Part shown: positions 8,907-18,144 of the stretch, one piece after another | Numbering within the stretch: position 1 is the stretch's first letter | Layout: every line of letters starts with the position of its first letter | Origin: Pseudorhodobacter antarcticus | GTDB taxonomy: Bacteria > Pseudomonadota > Alphaproteobacteria > Rhodobacterales > Rhodobacteraceae | Assembly: GCF_900110135.1 (NCBI RefSeq) | Contig: NZ_FOCO01000001.1 | Span: 1 to 64,000, forward strand | Length of the DNA: 64,000 nt | Reading direction: 5' to 3' | Program-made: the position numbers and the translations under genes | Notes under the pieces: generated by a model | The model's input: only the letters and a program-made list of their open reading frames with translations | Database searches by the model: none | Told to the model about the DNA's origin: nothing

Positions 8907-9611
8907 ATGAAACTGTTTGTGGGTCTGGGCAATCCGGGTGCGAAATATGCGGGAAACCGCCACAATATCGGGTTCATGGCACTGGACCGGATTGCGGCGG
9001 ACCACGGGTTTGGTCCGTGGCGGCGCGCGTTCAAAGGGTTGGTGGCCGAAGGGCGGTTGGGCGATGAAAAACTGCTGCTGTTAAAGCCCGAAACGTTCAT
9101 GAACCTGTCGGGCGAGGCGGTGCAAGCGGCGCTGGCCTTTCACAAACTGGCGCTGGCGGATGTGACCGTGTTCCATGATGAATTGGATTTGGCCCCCGGC
9201 AAGATGCGTTTGAAACAGGGCGGCGGGCATGCCGGGCACAATGGATTGCGATCCATCCACGGGCATCTGGGCGAGGCCTATGGCCGCGTGCGGTTGGGCA
9301 TTGGCCACCCGGGGCACAAGGATGCGGTGGCGCATTATGTGCTGCATGATTTTGCCAAAGCCGATCAAGATTGGCTGGACGACCTGCTGCGCGGCATCAG
9401 CGATGGGGCGGCAGCGCTTGCGGCAGGGGATGGGGCGACGTTTTCCAATCTTGTGGGCTTGCGCACAGCGCCCCAGCGGCCCTCGACTGGGCAGGAGCGG
9501 GCGTGGGCTGCAAAGCTGCCTGCTGCGCCTGAGGCCGCGCCCCTTACCGTCGATACAACAATGCCCGACACCCGCAGCACGTTGCAAAAACTTGCGGATC
9601 GGTTTCGGTGA
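8907..9611 (+). CDS. pth: peptidyl-tRNA hydrolase
   Basis: 234 aa. It hydrolyses peptidyl-tRNA released from stalled ribosomes. Motifs are [20 protein letters not shown] with the catalytic His and tRNA-sensing Asn, HDELDLAPG with the catalytic Asp, and [13 protein letters not shown]. The core ends near residue 190; about 40 further residues rich in Pro/Ala with [10 protein letters not shown] extend beyond the E. coli length, an extension I recall from other alphaproteobacteria. Start chosen at [11 protein letters not shown] with GAAAGGGA upstream. Confidence 0.95.
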   Translation: MKLFVGLGNPGAKYAGNRHNIGFMALDRIAADHGFGPWRRAFKGLVAEGRLGDEKLLLLKPETFMNLSGEAVQAALAFHKLALADVTVFHDELDLAPGKMRLKQGGGHAGHNGLRSIHGHLGEAYGRVRLGIGHPGHKDAVAHYVLHDFAKADQDWLDDLLRGISDGAAALAAGDGATFSNLVGLRTAPQRPSTGQERAWAAKLPAAPEAAPLTVDTTMPDTRSTLQKLADRFR

Positions 9612-9636
9612 CAATTTCGTGTTTCAGGGGGATATA

Positions 9637-10788
9637 ATGCGCCGGAGCATCAAGATTTTAGGGGCGGCGCTGCTGTTGATCGCAGCGCTGGCGGTTTGGA
9701 AGCGCGAAGAGATTGGGCGCTTGCAGGCGGTGCTGGGCCTGTTTGATGCGGACACGATTGTTGCAAACTTCAGCCATATGGACCGAGCCTTTGTTAGTCG
9801 CGATATTGCTGTATCTGGCCCGGTGATGGCGTTGCCCGCGGGCCCGGCGATGCCTGCGGTTGCAGGGCTTGCCGAATGGCAGGCCGCGCGCAGTGTGACT
9901 GCGATGGTGGTGCTGCACGACGGCGCGCTGGTTGCTGAGGATTACCGCCTTGGCACAGGCCCGATGGATCAGCGCATTTCATGGTCTGTTGCCAAAAGCT
10001 ATTTATCCGCCTTGTTTGGGATTGTTTTGGCCGAAGGTTTGATTGACGACATCAATGACCCCGTCACCAAATATGCGCCCACGCTGCTGGGGACCGCCTA
10101 TGATGGAGCCACAATCCGCGATGTGCTGACCATGCAATCAGGGGCCGCCTTTGATGAGGATTATCTAGATTTTTGGAGCGATATCAACAAAATGGGCCGC
10201 GTTATGGCGCTGGGTCAGTCGATGGACGGGTTCACGGTCGGAGTGACCGACCGCGAAAAGCCGCCGGGAACTGCGTGGCAATATGTGTCAATCGACACCC
10301 ATGTGATCGGAATGGTGATGCGGGGGGCCACGGGGCGCGCGATTGTGGACTTGATGGGCGAAAAGCTGCTGCACCCCTTGGGGATCGAAGCACGGGCCTA
10401 TTATGTAGCCGACGGGTTGGGGGAGCCGTTTGTGCTGGGCGGTTTGAACATGATCACCCGCGATTATGCCCGGTTGGGGCAGTTGTTTTTGCAGCGCGGC
10501 CAAGTGGGGGACCGCCAGATTGTGCCCGCCGCTTGGGTGGATGCATCCACAAGCCGCCAAGCCAACACAGTACCGGGAGACATTGGTTATGGCTATCAAT
10601 GGTGGGTGCCGGAAGGGGCTGCACCCGGCGAGTTTTTGGCGCGTGGCATTTATGGCCAATACATCTATATTAATCGAAGCGCGGGTGTTGTTATTGCAGT
10701 CAATTCCGCTGATCGCGGGTTTCGCGATGTCGGATCTGCACAAAGCAACATGGCGATGTTTCGCAGCATTGCTGCCCTGTACCAATAG
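9637..10788 (+). CDS. serine hydrolase, beta-lactamase/class C family
   Basis: 383 aa with an N-terminal signal/anchor helix (IKILGAALLLIAALAVW), placing it in the periplasm or anchored to the inner membrane. The nucleophile motif SxxK is seen in WSVAKSY (Ser-Val-Ala-Lys), with a Tyr motif at WQYVSID and GYGYQWW and GIYGQYIYI toward the C-terminus. These match the 6-aminohexanoate-dimer hydrolase/esterase EstB branch rather than true beta-lactamases. The start has AGGGGG 8 bases upstream. Substrate unknown. Confidence 0.8.
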   Translation: MRRSIKILGAALLLIAALAVWKREEIGRLQAVLGLFDADTIVANFSHMDRAFVSRDIAVSGPVMALPAGPAMPAVAGLAEWQAARSVTAMVVLHDGALVAEDYRLGTGPMDQRISWSVAKSYLSALFGIVLAEGLIDDINDPVTKYAPTLLGTAYDGATIRDVLTMQSGAAFDEDYLDFWSDINKMGRVMALGQSMDGFTVGVTDREKPPGTAWQYVSIDTHVIGMVMRGATGRAIVDLMGEKLLHPLGIEARAYYVADGLGEPFVLGGLNMITRDYARLGQLFLQRGQVGDRQIVPAAWVDASTSRQANTVPGDIGYGYQWWVPEGAAPGEFLARGIYGQYIYINRSAGVVIAVNSADRGFRDVGSAQSNMAMFRSIAALYQ

Positions 10789-10806
10789 CCCACAAAGGGG
10801 ATCAGC

Positions 10807-11178
10807 ATGACCAAACTGCCATCCATAAACGTGCTGGGCACCGCCCTTGCCGCCTGTTCCACCACACCGTTGACCGGGTTTTTTCGCAATGGCTGTTGTG
10901 ACACCGGGCCGATGGACCAAGGCCAGCACACCGTTTGCGCCGTAATGACCGCCGAGTTTTTGGCGCTGTCGAAATATCTGGGCAATGATCTGTCGACCCC
11001 GCGCCCGGCATACGGGTTTGCGGGGCTGAAACCGGGCGATCAATGGTGCCTGTGCGCAGGCCGTTTTTTGCAAGCGCATGAGGAAGGGGCAGCCCCAATG
11101 GTCAAGCTGGACGCGACCCATGCCCGCGCGGTGGATGTGGTGCCGCTGGAGATTTTGCAGCTTTACGCATTGACCTAA
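10807..11178 (+). CDS. DUF2237 family protein
   Basis: 123 aa, single DUF2237 domain. Characteristic conserved strings are NVLGTALAACSTTPLTGFF, RNGCCDTG, HTVCAVMTAEFLALSK, GNDLSTPRP and GDQWCLCAGRF. Four conserved Cys positions (C in ACST, CC, CAV, CLC) could bind metal or form disulfides, but the family has no established function. It starts 18 bp after the serine hydrolase with AAAGGGGATC as ribosome site, so the two are likely co-transcribed. Confidence 0.85.
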   Translation: MTKLPSINVLGTALAACSTTPLTGFFRNGCCDTGPMDQGQHTVCAVMTAEFLALSKYLGNDLSTPRPAYGFAGLKPGDQWCLCAGRFLQAHEEGAAPMVKLDATHARAVDVVPLEILQLYALT

Positions 11179-11241
11179 GCGCATGCGCCTGCCGCAGCCT
11201 GCCCCTTGCAGTCACCGCCCGGCAGGTTTAGCCGTTTGCGC

Positions 11242-11640
11242 ATGAGCTTTGCCCGTTTTCCCATTGCACCCGAACAGATCGACACGGTTGTGGCCGCGTT
11301 TTATGCGGGCGTGCGGGCGCATCCCCGGTTGGGTCCGGTTTTTGCCGTGCATGTCACGGATTGGCCGGGGCATGAGGTCAAAATTGGCGCGTTTTGGCGC
11401 AATGCGATTTTGATGGAACGGGGGTATGACGGCAACCCGATGGCGGCGCATCGCAATGCGGGCAACGTGCGGCCGGGCATGTTTGATGATTGGCTGGCGC
11501 TGTTTGATGCCACCCTGACGGCGCATTTACCCGACGATACCGCAGAACAATGGTCGGCATTGGCGCACCGCATCGGGCGCGGGCTGCGGTACGGCGTGGT
11601 GGATGGTGTAACACAACCCAGCCAAGTGCCGCGGTTTTAG
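11242..11640 (+). CDS. group III truncated haemoglobin
   Basis: 132 aa, typical of group III (trHbP) globins. It has FYAGVRAHPRLGPVF in the A-B helix region, PGHEVKIGAFWRNAILMERGYDGNPM around the haem pocket, and a later MAAHR His as proximal ligand candidate. These haem proteins bind O2, NO or peroxide in the cytosol. ATG at 11242 is preferred; an in-frame TTG at 11206 would add 12 residues. No strong ribosome site is visible for either. It lies 64 bp downstream of the DUF2237 gene. Confidence 0.75.
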   Translation: MSFARFPIAPEQIDTVVAAFYAGVRAHPRLGPVFAVHVTDWPGHEVKIGAFWRNAILMERGYDGNPMAAHRNAGNVRPGMFDDWLALFDATLTAHLPDDTAEQWSALAHRIGRGLRYGVVDGVTQPSQVPRF

Positions 11641-11819
11641 GCCTGCAGGGCCAAGACCGCGATGCCATATTCCAACATATCGGCGGTCATATAGACCGGG
11701 CCGTCGGGCAGGACCTGTTCGATCTGTCCGGCGTCCACCATCGGGGCTGCCTGCGCCATACCGGCCATGCCAACGCTAAGCCCAAAACCGACCAGAAACC
11801 CGACTGTATTGTTGTTCAT
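11637..11819 (-). CDS. small exported protein, 60 aa, unknown
   Basis: The frame MNNNTVGFLVGFGLSVGMAGMAQAAPMVD has a clear signal peptide with AQA-A cleavage near residue 25, leaving a mature peptide of about 35 residues (APMVDAGQIEQVLPDG...). A GAGGG ribosome site lies 4-5 bases before the ATG, which supports a real gene. It overlaps the end of the globin gene tail-to-tail by 4 bp. No family recognised. Confidence 0.55.
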   Translation of the reverse strand: MNNNTVGFLVGFGLSVGMAGMAQAAPMVDAGQIEQVLPDGPVYMTADMLEYGIAVLALQA

Positions 11820-11941
11820 CGCACCCTCAATTCATCTGTGCCGCAGCGCGGCGCGTTTGGGGCGGTTTGCGGCCTGATTGTGGCGAAACTGGGGCGAATC
11901 GGGCGGATTGTTTCGCGTTTAAAAACGATAACGCGGGTGTG

Positions 11942-11972
11942 AAAAAGGCCAGTCTGTGCGGCTGGCCTTTTT
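11942..11972. terminator. bidirectional terminator at trpB 3' end
   Basis: Perfect 11-bp stem AAAAAGGCCAG / CTGGCCTTTTT with a 9-base loop. T-runs are present on both strands. It ends 7 bp before the trpB stop codon region and serves the leftward trpB transcript. Confidence 0.85.
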
Positions 11973-11979
11973 CATCGTG

Positions 11980-13218
11980 TCAGACCTTCATGTCAAAGCC
12001 GAGGTGCTTGGCGACGGTAAAGATGTCTTTGTCGCCGCGCCCGCACATGTTCATCACCATGATATGGTCGCTGGGCAGGCTGGGCGCGATTTTCATCACA
12101 TGCGCCAGCGCGTGGCTGGGTTCCAGCGCGGGAATGATGCCCTCCAACGCGCAGGACAGTTTGAACGCCTCCAGCGCCTCCATATCCGTGATGGAGACGT
12201 ATTTTGCGCGGCCCGTATCATGAAGCCACGCATGTTCGGGACCAATGCCGGGGTAATCGAGGCCCGCCGAAATGGAGAACCCTTCAAGGATTTGGCCATC
12301 ATCGTCTTGCAGCAAATAGGTGCGGTTGCCGTGCAAAACGCCGGGGCGGCCGCCTGTTAGGCTGGCGCAATGTTCCATGCGGTCATCCACGCCTTTGCCA
12401 CCTGCCTCCACGCCGATGATGTTGACGGTCGGATCATCAAGGAAGGGGTAAAACAGGCCCATCGCGTTGGACCCGCCACCAATCGCCGCGATCAGGGTGT
12501 CGGGCAGACGGCCTTTGCCCTCTTGCTCCTCCAATTGCCAGCGGGTTTCTTTGCCGATGATCGACTGGAAATCGCGGACCATGGCTGGGTACGGGGCGGG
12601 GCCTGCAACGGTGCCGATGCAATAAAAGGTGTCGCGCACGTTGGTCACCCAATCGCGCAGCGCATCGTTCATCGCGTCTTTCAGCGTCCCACGGCCAGAG
12701 GTGACGGGGATCACCTCGGCCCCCAAAAGGCGCATACGAAACACGTTGGGTGCTTGGCGTTCGACATCATGCGCGCCCATGTAGACCACACATTTCAGCC
12801 CGAACTTGGCGCAGACGGTGGCGGTGGCCACGCCGTGCTGGCCCGCGCCAGTTTCCGCGATGATGCGGGTTTTGCCCATGCGGCGGGCAAGGATGATCTG
12901 GCCCAACACGTTGTTAATTTTATGCGCGCCGGTGTGGTTCAACTCGTCGCGCTTCATATAGATTTTTGCGCCGCCAAGATGTTTGGTCAGGCGTTCTGCG
13001 TAATATAGCGGGCTGGGGCGACCAACGTAGTGTTTCCACAAATAGTCCATCTCCGCCCAGAATGTCGGGTCGGTTTTGGCAAATTCATAACGCTCCTCCA
13101 ACTCAAGGATAAGCGGCATCAGGGTTTCGGACACAAAGCGGCCCCCGAAAATGCCAAAGCGGCCCTGCTCATCCGGGCCGGTCATGTAGCTGTTCAATCC
13201 ATCCTCGGCCATCGTCAT
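11980..13218 (-). CDS. trpB: tryptophan synthase beta chain
   Basis: 412 aa. PLP enzyme condensing indole with serine. The PLP lysine is in [10 protein letters not shown], the active-site Glu in ETGAGQHG, and the phosphate-binding loop is GGGSNAMG. The start [12 protein letters not shown] was chosen because its ATG overlaps the stop of the upstream 63-aa gene (ATGA) and follows GGGGGG. A second ATG two codons later is possible. Part of the minus-strand aroA-to-trpB block; trpF is 0.8 kb upstream. Confidence 0.96.
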   Translation of the reverse strand: MTMAEDGLNSYMTGPDEQGRFGIFGGRFVSETLMPLILELEERYEFAKTDPTFWAEMDYLWKHYVGRPSPLYYAERLTKHLGGAKIYMKRDELNHTGAHKINNVLGQIILARRMGKTRIIAETGAGQHGVATATVCAKFGLKCVVYMGAHDVERQAPNVFRMRLLGAEVIPVTSGRGTLKDAMNDALRDWVTNVRDTFYCIGTVAGPAPYPAMVRDFQSIIGKETRWQLEEQEGKGRLPDTLIAAIGGGSNAMGLFYPFLDDPTVNIIGVEAGGKGVDDRMEHCASLTGGRPGVLHGNRTYLLQDDDGQILEGFSISAGLDYPGIGPEHAWLHDTGRAKYVSITDMEALEAFKLSCALEGIIPALEPSHALAHVMKIAPSLPSDHIMVMNMCGRGDKDIFTVAKHLGFDMKV

Positions 13219-13406
13219 CGCCCCCCGTTTGATTTTGTTGTGCGGCGCCAGACTGTGGGCGCTGCGAAAAAGCCAATAAAGCCGCCGATCGTAAATAGCA
13301 GTGCAGCGCCCAAAGGGCCGCCGATGCCAAAGCCGATCAGGCCGGATACGCCGCCAAAAGCGGCCAGTCCGACCAACCGGATCGCCAAGCCGATGATGCG
13401 TGCCAT
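13215..13406 (-). CDS. small two-TM membrane protein coupled to trpB
   Basis: 63 aa, [19 protein letters not shown] then [23 protein letters not shown]. It forms two Gly-rich hydrophobic segments and a basic tail ([11 protein letters not shown]). The stop overlaps the trpB start as ATGA, indicating translational coupling and supporting it as real. Gly-zipper-like spacing suggests membrane packing. No function known to me. Confidence 0.6.
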   Translation of the reverse strand: MARIIGLAIRLVGLAAFGGVSGLIGFGIGGPLGAALLFTIGGFIGFFAAPTVWRRTTKSNGGR

Positions 13407-13499
13407 GCTGCTGCCCTTTGCGCCGTTTCAAGTGATCTAGCGCAGCGGAACCCGGTTGAAAACCTTTTGCAGCGCTTTAAGGCCAACGATTGAGAAGTT

Positions 13500-13526
13500 A
13501 GGTATTTAAGCCAAGCCGAATTGGGG
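13500..13526 (+). repeat. intergenic repeat A, copy 2
   Basis: Core GGTATTTAAGCCAAGCCGAA followed by TTGGGG, close to the copies at 22970 and 57986. It lies downstream of the acetyltransferase gene (minus strand) and upstream of the small membrane protein gene. Confidence 0.65.
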
Positions 13527-13551
13527 ACCGCACACAAATTTTAGATAAATT

Positions 13552-14007
13552 TTAAGCAGTTTGATCGAGCGCTTTTTTGAAACCAATGTGGGACGCGGTG
13601 TAGCCTGCACGTTCATAAAACCGCTGAGCATCCTCACGGGTTTTGTTGCTGGTTAGCTGTATCAGGCTGCATCCGGCGTGTGTTGCACGCATTTCGGCGT
13701 CGCGCATCAGGGCGGTTCCCACCCCTTCGGAGCGCAGTTTGGCGGAAACGCGGACCGATTCGATCTGCGCGCGGCGGCTGGCGACAAGGGACAGGCCCGT
13801 GATAAAGGTAAGTTGATAGGTGGCGACCACGCGGCCATCCGCCTCACCCACGATCAGGGCGTTACCGTATTCATAGGTCATTGCATCAAACGCGGCAAGG
13901 TATTGGGGCAGATCGCCACTTTCGCGGACTGCGCCCATCGTATCATCGCGCAGCAGGGCCACAATGGCAGGAACGTCGGCGCGCAGCGCCTCACGCCAAC
14001 GGATCAT
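13552..14007 (-). CDS. GNAT family N-acetyltransferase
   Basis: 151 aa. It shows the GNAT fold: [10 protein letters not shown] at the N-terminus, [10 protein letters not shown] strand 4, the acetyl-CoA pyrophosphate loop [15 protein letters not shown] (R/Q-x-x-G-x-G/A type), and the C-terminal [17 protein letters not shown]. Start ATG overlaps the trpF stop (ATGA), so it is in the trpF transcript. Acceptor substrate unknown. Confidence 0.85.
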   Translation of the reverse strand: MIRWREALRADVPAIVALLRDDTMGAVRESGDLPQYLAAFDAMTYEYGNALIVGEADGRVVATYQLTFITGLSLVASRRAQIESVRVSAKLRSEGVGTALMRDAEMRATHAGCSLIQLTSNKTREDAQRFYERAGYTASHIGFKKALDQTA

Positions 14008-14642
14008 AATGCAGCCTCCACAAATGCGGCGATTTTGGCGGGGTCTTTGACACCCGGCGCGGATTCCACGCCCGATGACACATCAACTTGTCGCGCGCCG
14101 GTGAGGCGGATCGCATCGGCCACGTTGTCGGGCGTAAGGCCCCCGGCCAGCATCCACGGGCGCAACCATTTGCGGCCCACCAGCAAGCGCCAATCAAACG
14201 ACAGGCCGTTGCCGCCCGGCAGGTCCGCGCCTTTGGGGGGTTTGGCGTCGATCAGGATTTGGTCGGCAGCAAGGGCGTAATCGGTCAGGCCGGCAAGATC
14301 AGAGGCATCCGCCACGCCAATCGCCTTCATCACGGGCAGGCCGTAGCGCGCACGGACATAGGCCACGCGGGCGGCAGATTCGTGGCCATGCAGTTGCAGC
14401 ATATCCAACGGCACCGCGTCCATAAGCGCGTCCAGCGCGGCATCATCGGCATCGACCGTCAGCGCAACTTTGGCCAAGCCGGGCGGGGAGGCGAGGACCA
14501 AAGCGCGGGCCTGGTCCAACGTTAGATTGCGGGGGGATTTGGGGAAAAACACGAAACCCGCATAAGCGGCACGCGCAGCAACCACTGCATCCATATCAGC
14601 CAGACTGCGCAGGCCGCAGATTTTTACGCGAATATCTGCCAT
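14004..14642 (-). CDS. trpF: phosphoribosylanthranilate isomerase
   Basis: 212 aa TIM-barrel enzyme of tryptophan synthesis. The catalytic Cys is in VKICGLRS near the N-terminus, followed by [20 protein letters not shown], and [13 protein letters not shown] with the general-acid Asp; the phosphate loop is AGGLTPDNV. It begins 3 bp after the lapA-like gene stop and overlaps the acetyltransferase, so lapA-trpF-GNAT form one transcription unit. Confidence 0.95.
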   Translation of the reverse strand: MADIRVKICGLRSLADMDAVVAARAAYAGFVFFPKSPRNLTLDQARALVLASPPGLAKVALTVDADDAALDALMDAVPLDMLQLHGHESAARVAYVRARYGLPVMKAIGVADASDLAGLTDYALAADQILIDAKPPKGADLPGGNGLSFDWRLLVGRKWLRPWMLAGGLTPDNVADAIRLTGARQVDVSSGVESAPGVKDPAKIAAFVEAAL

Positions 14643-14645
14643 ACA

Positions 14646-15008
14646 TCAGCCCGCTTTTGCGGGGCGGTCCAACAGGGCCAACACATCATCTTGCGGGCTG
14701 GGGGTTTCGCGGCGCAGCGCCTCAATCTCACGCTCCAACCGGGTGATTTCGCGGGCACGTTCCTTGGCCGAGGAGCGATGTTTGTGTTCGCGTAACCATT
14801 CCCACACAAAACCAATCATCAGCCCGACAACGATACTGCCAAAAATCACCAGATACAGCGGCACTGTCAGCGCAAAGTTCAAGTTGGCAAAAGCCGCCAT
14901 ATCCGCAGGCAACGCGTTCAACGTGACAGCGCCCCGATTGGCCAAAGCCACGGTCAACAAGACAATGGCCAAAGCGACGAGGAGCAAGTAGCGCGTGTAG
15001 CGGATCAT
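14646..15008 (-). CDS. lapA: LapA/YciS-like inner-membrane protein (DUF1049)
   Basis: 120 aa: one TM helix at residues 5-23, a second at about 49-70, then a charged coiled-coil-like tail (KERAREITRLEREIEALRRE). This is the LapA pattern; in E. coli LapA works with LapB to control LPS assembly via LpxC. No lapB is visible next to it. It lies between ihfB and trpF, its usual alphaproteobacterial position. Confidence 0.75.
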   Translation of the reverse strand: MIRYTRYLLLVALAIVLLTVALANRGAVTLNALPADMAAFANLNFALTVPLYLVIFGSIVVGLMIGFVWEWLREHKHRSSAKERAREITRLEREIEALRRETPSPQDDVLALLDRPAKAG

Positions 15009-15017
15009 TACTGGCCT

Positions 15018-15299
15018 TTACCTTCCGTTCAATCGGTCGCGCAGCAGTTTGCCGGTTTTAAAGAAAGGAACTTTCTTATCTTCGACCTGAACCGATTCCC
15101 CGGTGCGCGGGTTACGGCCCGTTCTGGCATCCCGCGATTTGACCGAAAATGCGCCAAATCCGCGCAACTCTACCCGGTCGCCACGCGACAACGCCTCAAT
15201 AATCTCTTCAAACACGGTGTTGACGATACGCTCCACATGGCGTTGCGTCAGATGCGGATTTTCGTCCGCAATCTTTTGGATCAATTCCGAACGGATCAT
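15018..15299 (-). CDS. ihfB: integration host factor beta subunit
   Basis: 93 aa HU/IHF-fold protein. It starts [19 protein letters not shown], has [26 protein letters not shown] with the Pro-containing intercalating arm, and ends in [12 protein letters not shown]. With IhfA (not here) it bends DNA at specific sites. Follows rpsA, as in most proteobacteria; separated by 191 bp including the rpsA terminator. Confidence 0.95.
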   Translation of the reverse strand: MIRSELIQKIADENPHLTQRHVERIVNTVFEEIIEALSRGDRVELRGFGAFSVKSRDARTGRNPRTGESVQVEDKKVPFFKTGKLLRDRLNGR

Positions 15300-15430
15300 C
15301 CGCTTATCCCCCTGAGGTCATCGGCGATCTAGGTGCCACCGATTGATTTTACCCCTCTGACTATAGGGAAAAATTGAGGCGTGATAAACAGGAAAACCAA
15401 GCAATCCCGTGCAATTGCGCACATAATGCA

Positions 15431-15456
15431 AAGGCCCCGCCGTTTGGCAGGACCTT
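15431..15456 (-). terminator. terminator downstream of rpsA
   Basis: On the minus strand AAGGTCCTGCC / GGCGGGGCCTT pairs over 11 bp (two G-U) with loop AAAC, followed by a weak T tract. Confidence 0.55.
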
Positions 15457-15490
15457 CTTTGTGTGATTTCAGGCAGTAATCAGCCCAAGA

Positions 15491-17173
15491 TCAGTTTTTG
15501 TCGCCTTTCAGCGCCGCACCAAGGATATCACCCAAGGATGCGCCCGAATCGGAGGAACCGTACTGTTCCACGGCGTCTTTCTCTTCGGCGATCTCGCGTG
15601 CTTTGATCGACAGACCCATACGGCGGGTCTTTGGGTCGATGTTGGTCACGCGCACGTCGATCTTGTCACCCACGCCAAAACGCTCTGGGCGCTGGTCGGC
15701 ACGGTCACGCGACAGGTCGGAGCGGCGGATGAACGACTTTTGGCCGTTGTAATCCACTTCCACGCCGCCTTCTTCAATCGCGGTCACTTCGACCGTGATG
15801 ATGGAGCCGCGCTTTACGCCGTCAACCGCATCGGTGAAGGTGTCTTCGCCAAGGGCTTTAACCGACAGGCTGATACGCTCTTTTTCAACGTCCACTTCGG
15901 TAACAGCGGCTTGCACCGTGTCGCCTTTGCGGTAGTTGGCAATCGCGTCTTCACCGCGCTGGTCCCACGACAGGTCGGACAGGTGAACCATGCCGTCGAT
16001 GTCGTTATCAAGGCCGACGAACAGACCGAATTCGGTGATGTTTTTAACTTCACCTTCGATGTTCGTGCCAACGGGGTGGGTTTCTGCAAACACTTCCCAT
16101 GGGTTGCGCTGGGTCTGCTTGAGGCCCAAGGAAACGCGGCGCTTGGCGCTGTCGATTTCCAGAACCATAACGTCCACTTCCTGGCTCGTGGAAACGATCT
16201 TGCCGGGGTGTACGTTTTTCTTGGTCCAAGACATTTCCGAGACGTGAACCAGACCTTCAACCCCTGCTTCCAGTTCCACAAATGCGCCATAGTCGGTGAT
16301 GTTGGTGACACGGCCCTTGTGGATCGTGCCCAGTGCGTATTGCACTTCGACAGCATCCCATGGGTCGGACTGCAACTGCTTCATGCCAAGGCTGATGCGG
16401 TGCGTTTCTTTGTTGATCTTGATAACCTGAACCTTGACGGTTTCGCCGATTGTCAAAATCTCCGACGGGTGGTTGACGCGACGCCAAGCCATATCGGTGA
16501 CGTGCAGCAAGCCATCAACGCCGCCCAGATCAACGAACGCACCGTATTCAGTGATGTTCTTGACCACACCGTCAACGGTCTGGCCTTCGGTCAGGTTGCC
16601 AATGACTTCGGCGCGCTGTTCTGCACGGGATTCTTCGAGGATGGCGCGGCGCGACACAACGATGTTGCCACGGCGACGGTCCATTTTAAGAATCTGGAAC
16701 GGCTGCTTCATGCCCATCAACGGGCCAGCGTCACGCACGGGGCGCACGTCAACTTGGGAACCCGGAAGGAAGGCAACAGCGCCGCCCAGATCGACCGTAA
16801 AGCCGCCTTTGACGCGGCCAAAGATGGCGCCGTCAACACGGGTTTCATCGGCGTATGCACGCTCCAACCGATCCCACGCTTCTTCGCGCTTGGCTTTGTC
16901 GCGCGAAATCTGTGCTTCGCCGCGGGAGTTTTCCACGCGGTCCAAGAACACTTCGACTTCGTCGCCAACCTGAATTTCAGCGGTGCCGCCGATTTCAGCA
17001 AATTCTTTCAGATCAACGCGGCCTTCCATCTTGTAGCCGACGTCGATGATGGCCTGGCCCGCTTCAATCGCGATAACCCGGCCTTTGACAACAGAACCCT
17101 CTTGGGGCGTGTCAATCTCGAGGCTCTCTGCCAAGAGGGCTTCGAATTCTTCCATAGTGTTCATAGTAGCCAT
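15491..17173 (-). CDS. rpsA: 30S ribosomal protein S1
   Basis: 560 aa with six S1/OB repeats. Their conserved cores are near residues 27 (GRVIAIEAGQAIIDVGYK), 112 (GRVKGGFTVDLGGAVAFLPG), 197 (NITEYGAFVDLGGVDGLLHV), 283 (NITDYGAFVELEAGVEGLVHV, in two parts), 370 (NITEFGLFVGLDNDIDGMVHL, in two parts) and 455. It binds mRNA and helps initiation on structured leaders. The start MATMNTMEEFEALL is preceded by AAAGGAAA; the frame is open about 94 codons further upstream without family similarity. A long antisense frame exists and was rejected. Confidence 0.97.
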   Translation of the reverse strand: MATMNTMEEFEALLAESLEIDTPQEGSVVKGRVIAIEAGQAIIDVGYKMEGRVDLKEFAEIGGTAEIQVGDEVEVFLDRVENSRGEAQISRDKAKREEAWDRLERAYADETRVDGAIFGRVKGGFTVDLGGAVAFLPGSQVDVRPVRDAGPLMGMKQPFQILKMDRRRGNIVVSRRAILEESRAEQRAEVIGNLTEGQTVDGVVKNITEYGAFVDLGGVDGLLHVTDMAWRRVNHPSEILTIGETVKVQVIKINKETHRISLGMKQLQSDPWDAVEVQYALGTIHKGRVTNITDYGAFVELEAGVEGLVHVSEMSWTKKNVHPGKIVSTSQEVDVMVLEIDSAKRRVSLGLKQTQRNPWEVFAETHPVGTNIEGEVKNITEFGLFVGLDNDIDGMVHLSDLSWDQRGEDAIANYRKGDTVQAAVTEVDVEKERISLSVKALGEDTFTDAVDGVKRGSIITVEVTAIEEGGVEVDYNGQKSFIRRSDLSRDRADQRPERFGVGDKIDVRVTNIDPKTRRMGLSIKAREIAEEKDAVEQYGSSDSGASLGDILGAALKGDKN

Positions 17174-17323
17174 TAAAATCAGTTTCCTTTGCGTCGTGTT
17201 TTTCTGGCCATGCGGTTGTCTCCGCCGGTCTTTGGGTGGGGCCTTTGCGGAAAACCAAAAGCGCGCCGTAATGCGGCACGCGACAGAATCCCCCTTTAGC
17301 TTGGGTGGGGCATAGACCGATTG

Positions 17324-17384
17324 CCCCTTGCTGGCAAGGGGAATGGGCAGCGGATGCGCGGGGAATAAGCGCGTTTCCCCGCGC
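17324..17384. other. tandem perfect hairpins between nitroreductase gene and rpsA
   Basis: Two inverted repeats: CCCCTTGC-TG-GCAAGGGG at 17324-17341 (8 bp) and GCGCGGGGA-N11-TCCCCGCGC at 17356-17384 (9 bp). They sit in the 218-bp gap just after the nitroreductase stop and 150-210 bases before the rpsA start on the minus strand. No T-run follows, so they may be transcript 3'-end stabilisers, terminators of another type, or part of the rpsA leader. Confidence 0.5.
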
Positions 17385-17391
17385 GGCCTGC

Positions 17392-18021
17392 TTATTCGAC
17401 CACGGTCACAAACTTGTCCATCGCACGGCGCACTTTTTTCGCGCCATTCAACCAATCGCCGTCTTGGGCGCGGTATCCCACGGGCAAAACCGCAACCGAT
17501 TTCAGGCCACGCTGCGCCAGCCCAAGGATTTCGTCGAATTTCGCGGGGTCAAACCCTTCCATCGGGGTCGCGTCCACTTCTTCAAACGCGGCGGCGGTAA
17601 CGGCAAGGCCCAAACCGATATAGGTTTGGCGCGCGGCATGTTCAAAATTCACCTTTGCATCCCGGCCAACATAGTTTTTGCGCAGCCCGTCGAAATAGGC
17701 GCTCAGCGTCTCGGATGTTCCGCGCTGGTCCTCGTGCATTGCCACCACGCTGTCGATGCGTGCATCGGTGTAATCCGCCCAAGCGGCGAACACCAAAACG
17801 GCGGTACCATCAATGATTTGCGCTTGGCCATACGCCGCTTCACGCAGTTTTTCGCGGATTTGCGGGTTTTTTACCACAATCACTTCGAACGGCTGCAGCC
17901 CGCTGGAGGTGGGGGCAAGGCGAATCGCCTCTAAAATCTGGTCAATCTTGGCTTGGGGGACCACTTTAGACGGGTCCATTTTCTTGGTGGCATAGCGCCA
18001 GTTCAAACGTTCATTCAGCAT
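17392..18021 (-). CDS. nitroreductase family NAD(P)H-dependent oxidoreductase
   Basis: 209 aa FMN-dependent nitroreductase (NfsB-like). It shows LNWRYATKKMDPSK with the FMN-phosphate Arg, RLAPTSSGLQPFEVIVV, and a C-terminal LPVGYRAQDGDWL. These cytosolic enzymes reduce quinones and nitro compounds. ATG at 18021 with AGGA 7 bases upstream was preferred over GTG at 18027. It interrupts the cmk-rpsA neighbourhood. Confidence 0.85.
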   Translation of the reverse strand: MLNERLNWRYATKKMDPSKVVPQAKIDQILEAIRLAPTSSGLQPFEVIVVKNPQIREKLREAAYGQAQIIDGTAVLVFAAWADYTDARIDSVVAMHEDQRGTSETLSAYFDGLRKNYVGRDAKVNFEHAARQTYIGLGLAVTAAAFEEVDATPMEGFDPAKFDEILGLAQRGLKSVAVLPVGYRAQDGDWLNGAKKVRRAMDKFVTVVE

Positions 18022-18144
18022 GTTCACATCCTATGTTCAGGGCGGGGACGCCCGACACTTCCTTCCAATCACAGATAATCTGCGGCCTATGTGCGATAAA
18101 GGGCCAAAACCGCAAAGCGACTGTGCGAAAATCGCAGAAGTCGG

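Noticed and set aside
15740-17176. 478-codon plus-strand frame across rpsA
   Set aside because: Antisense to a clearly recognised S1 gene with six OB repeats.
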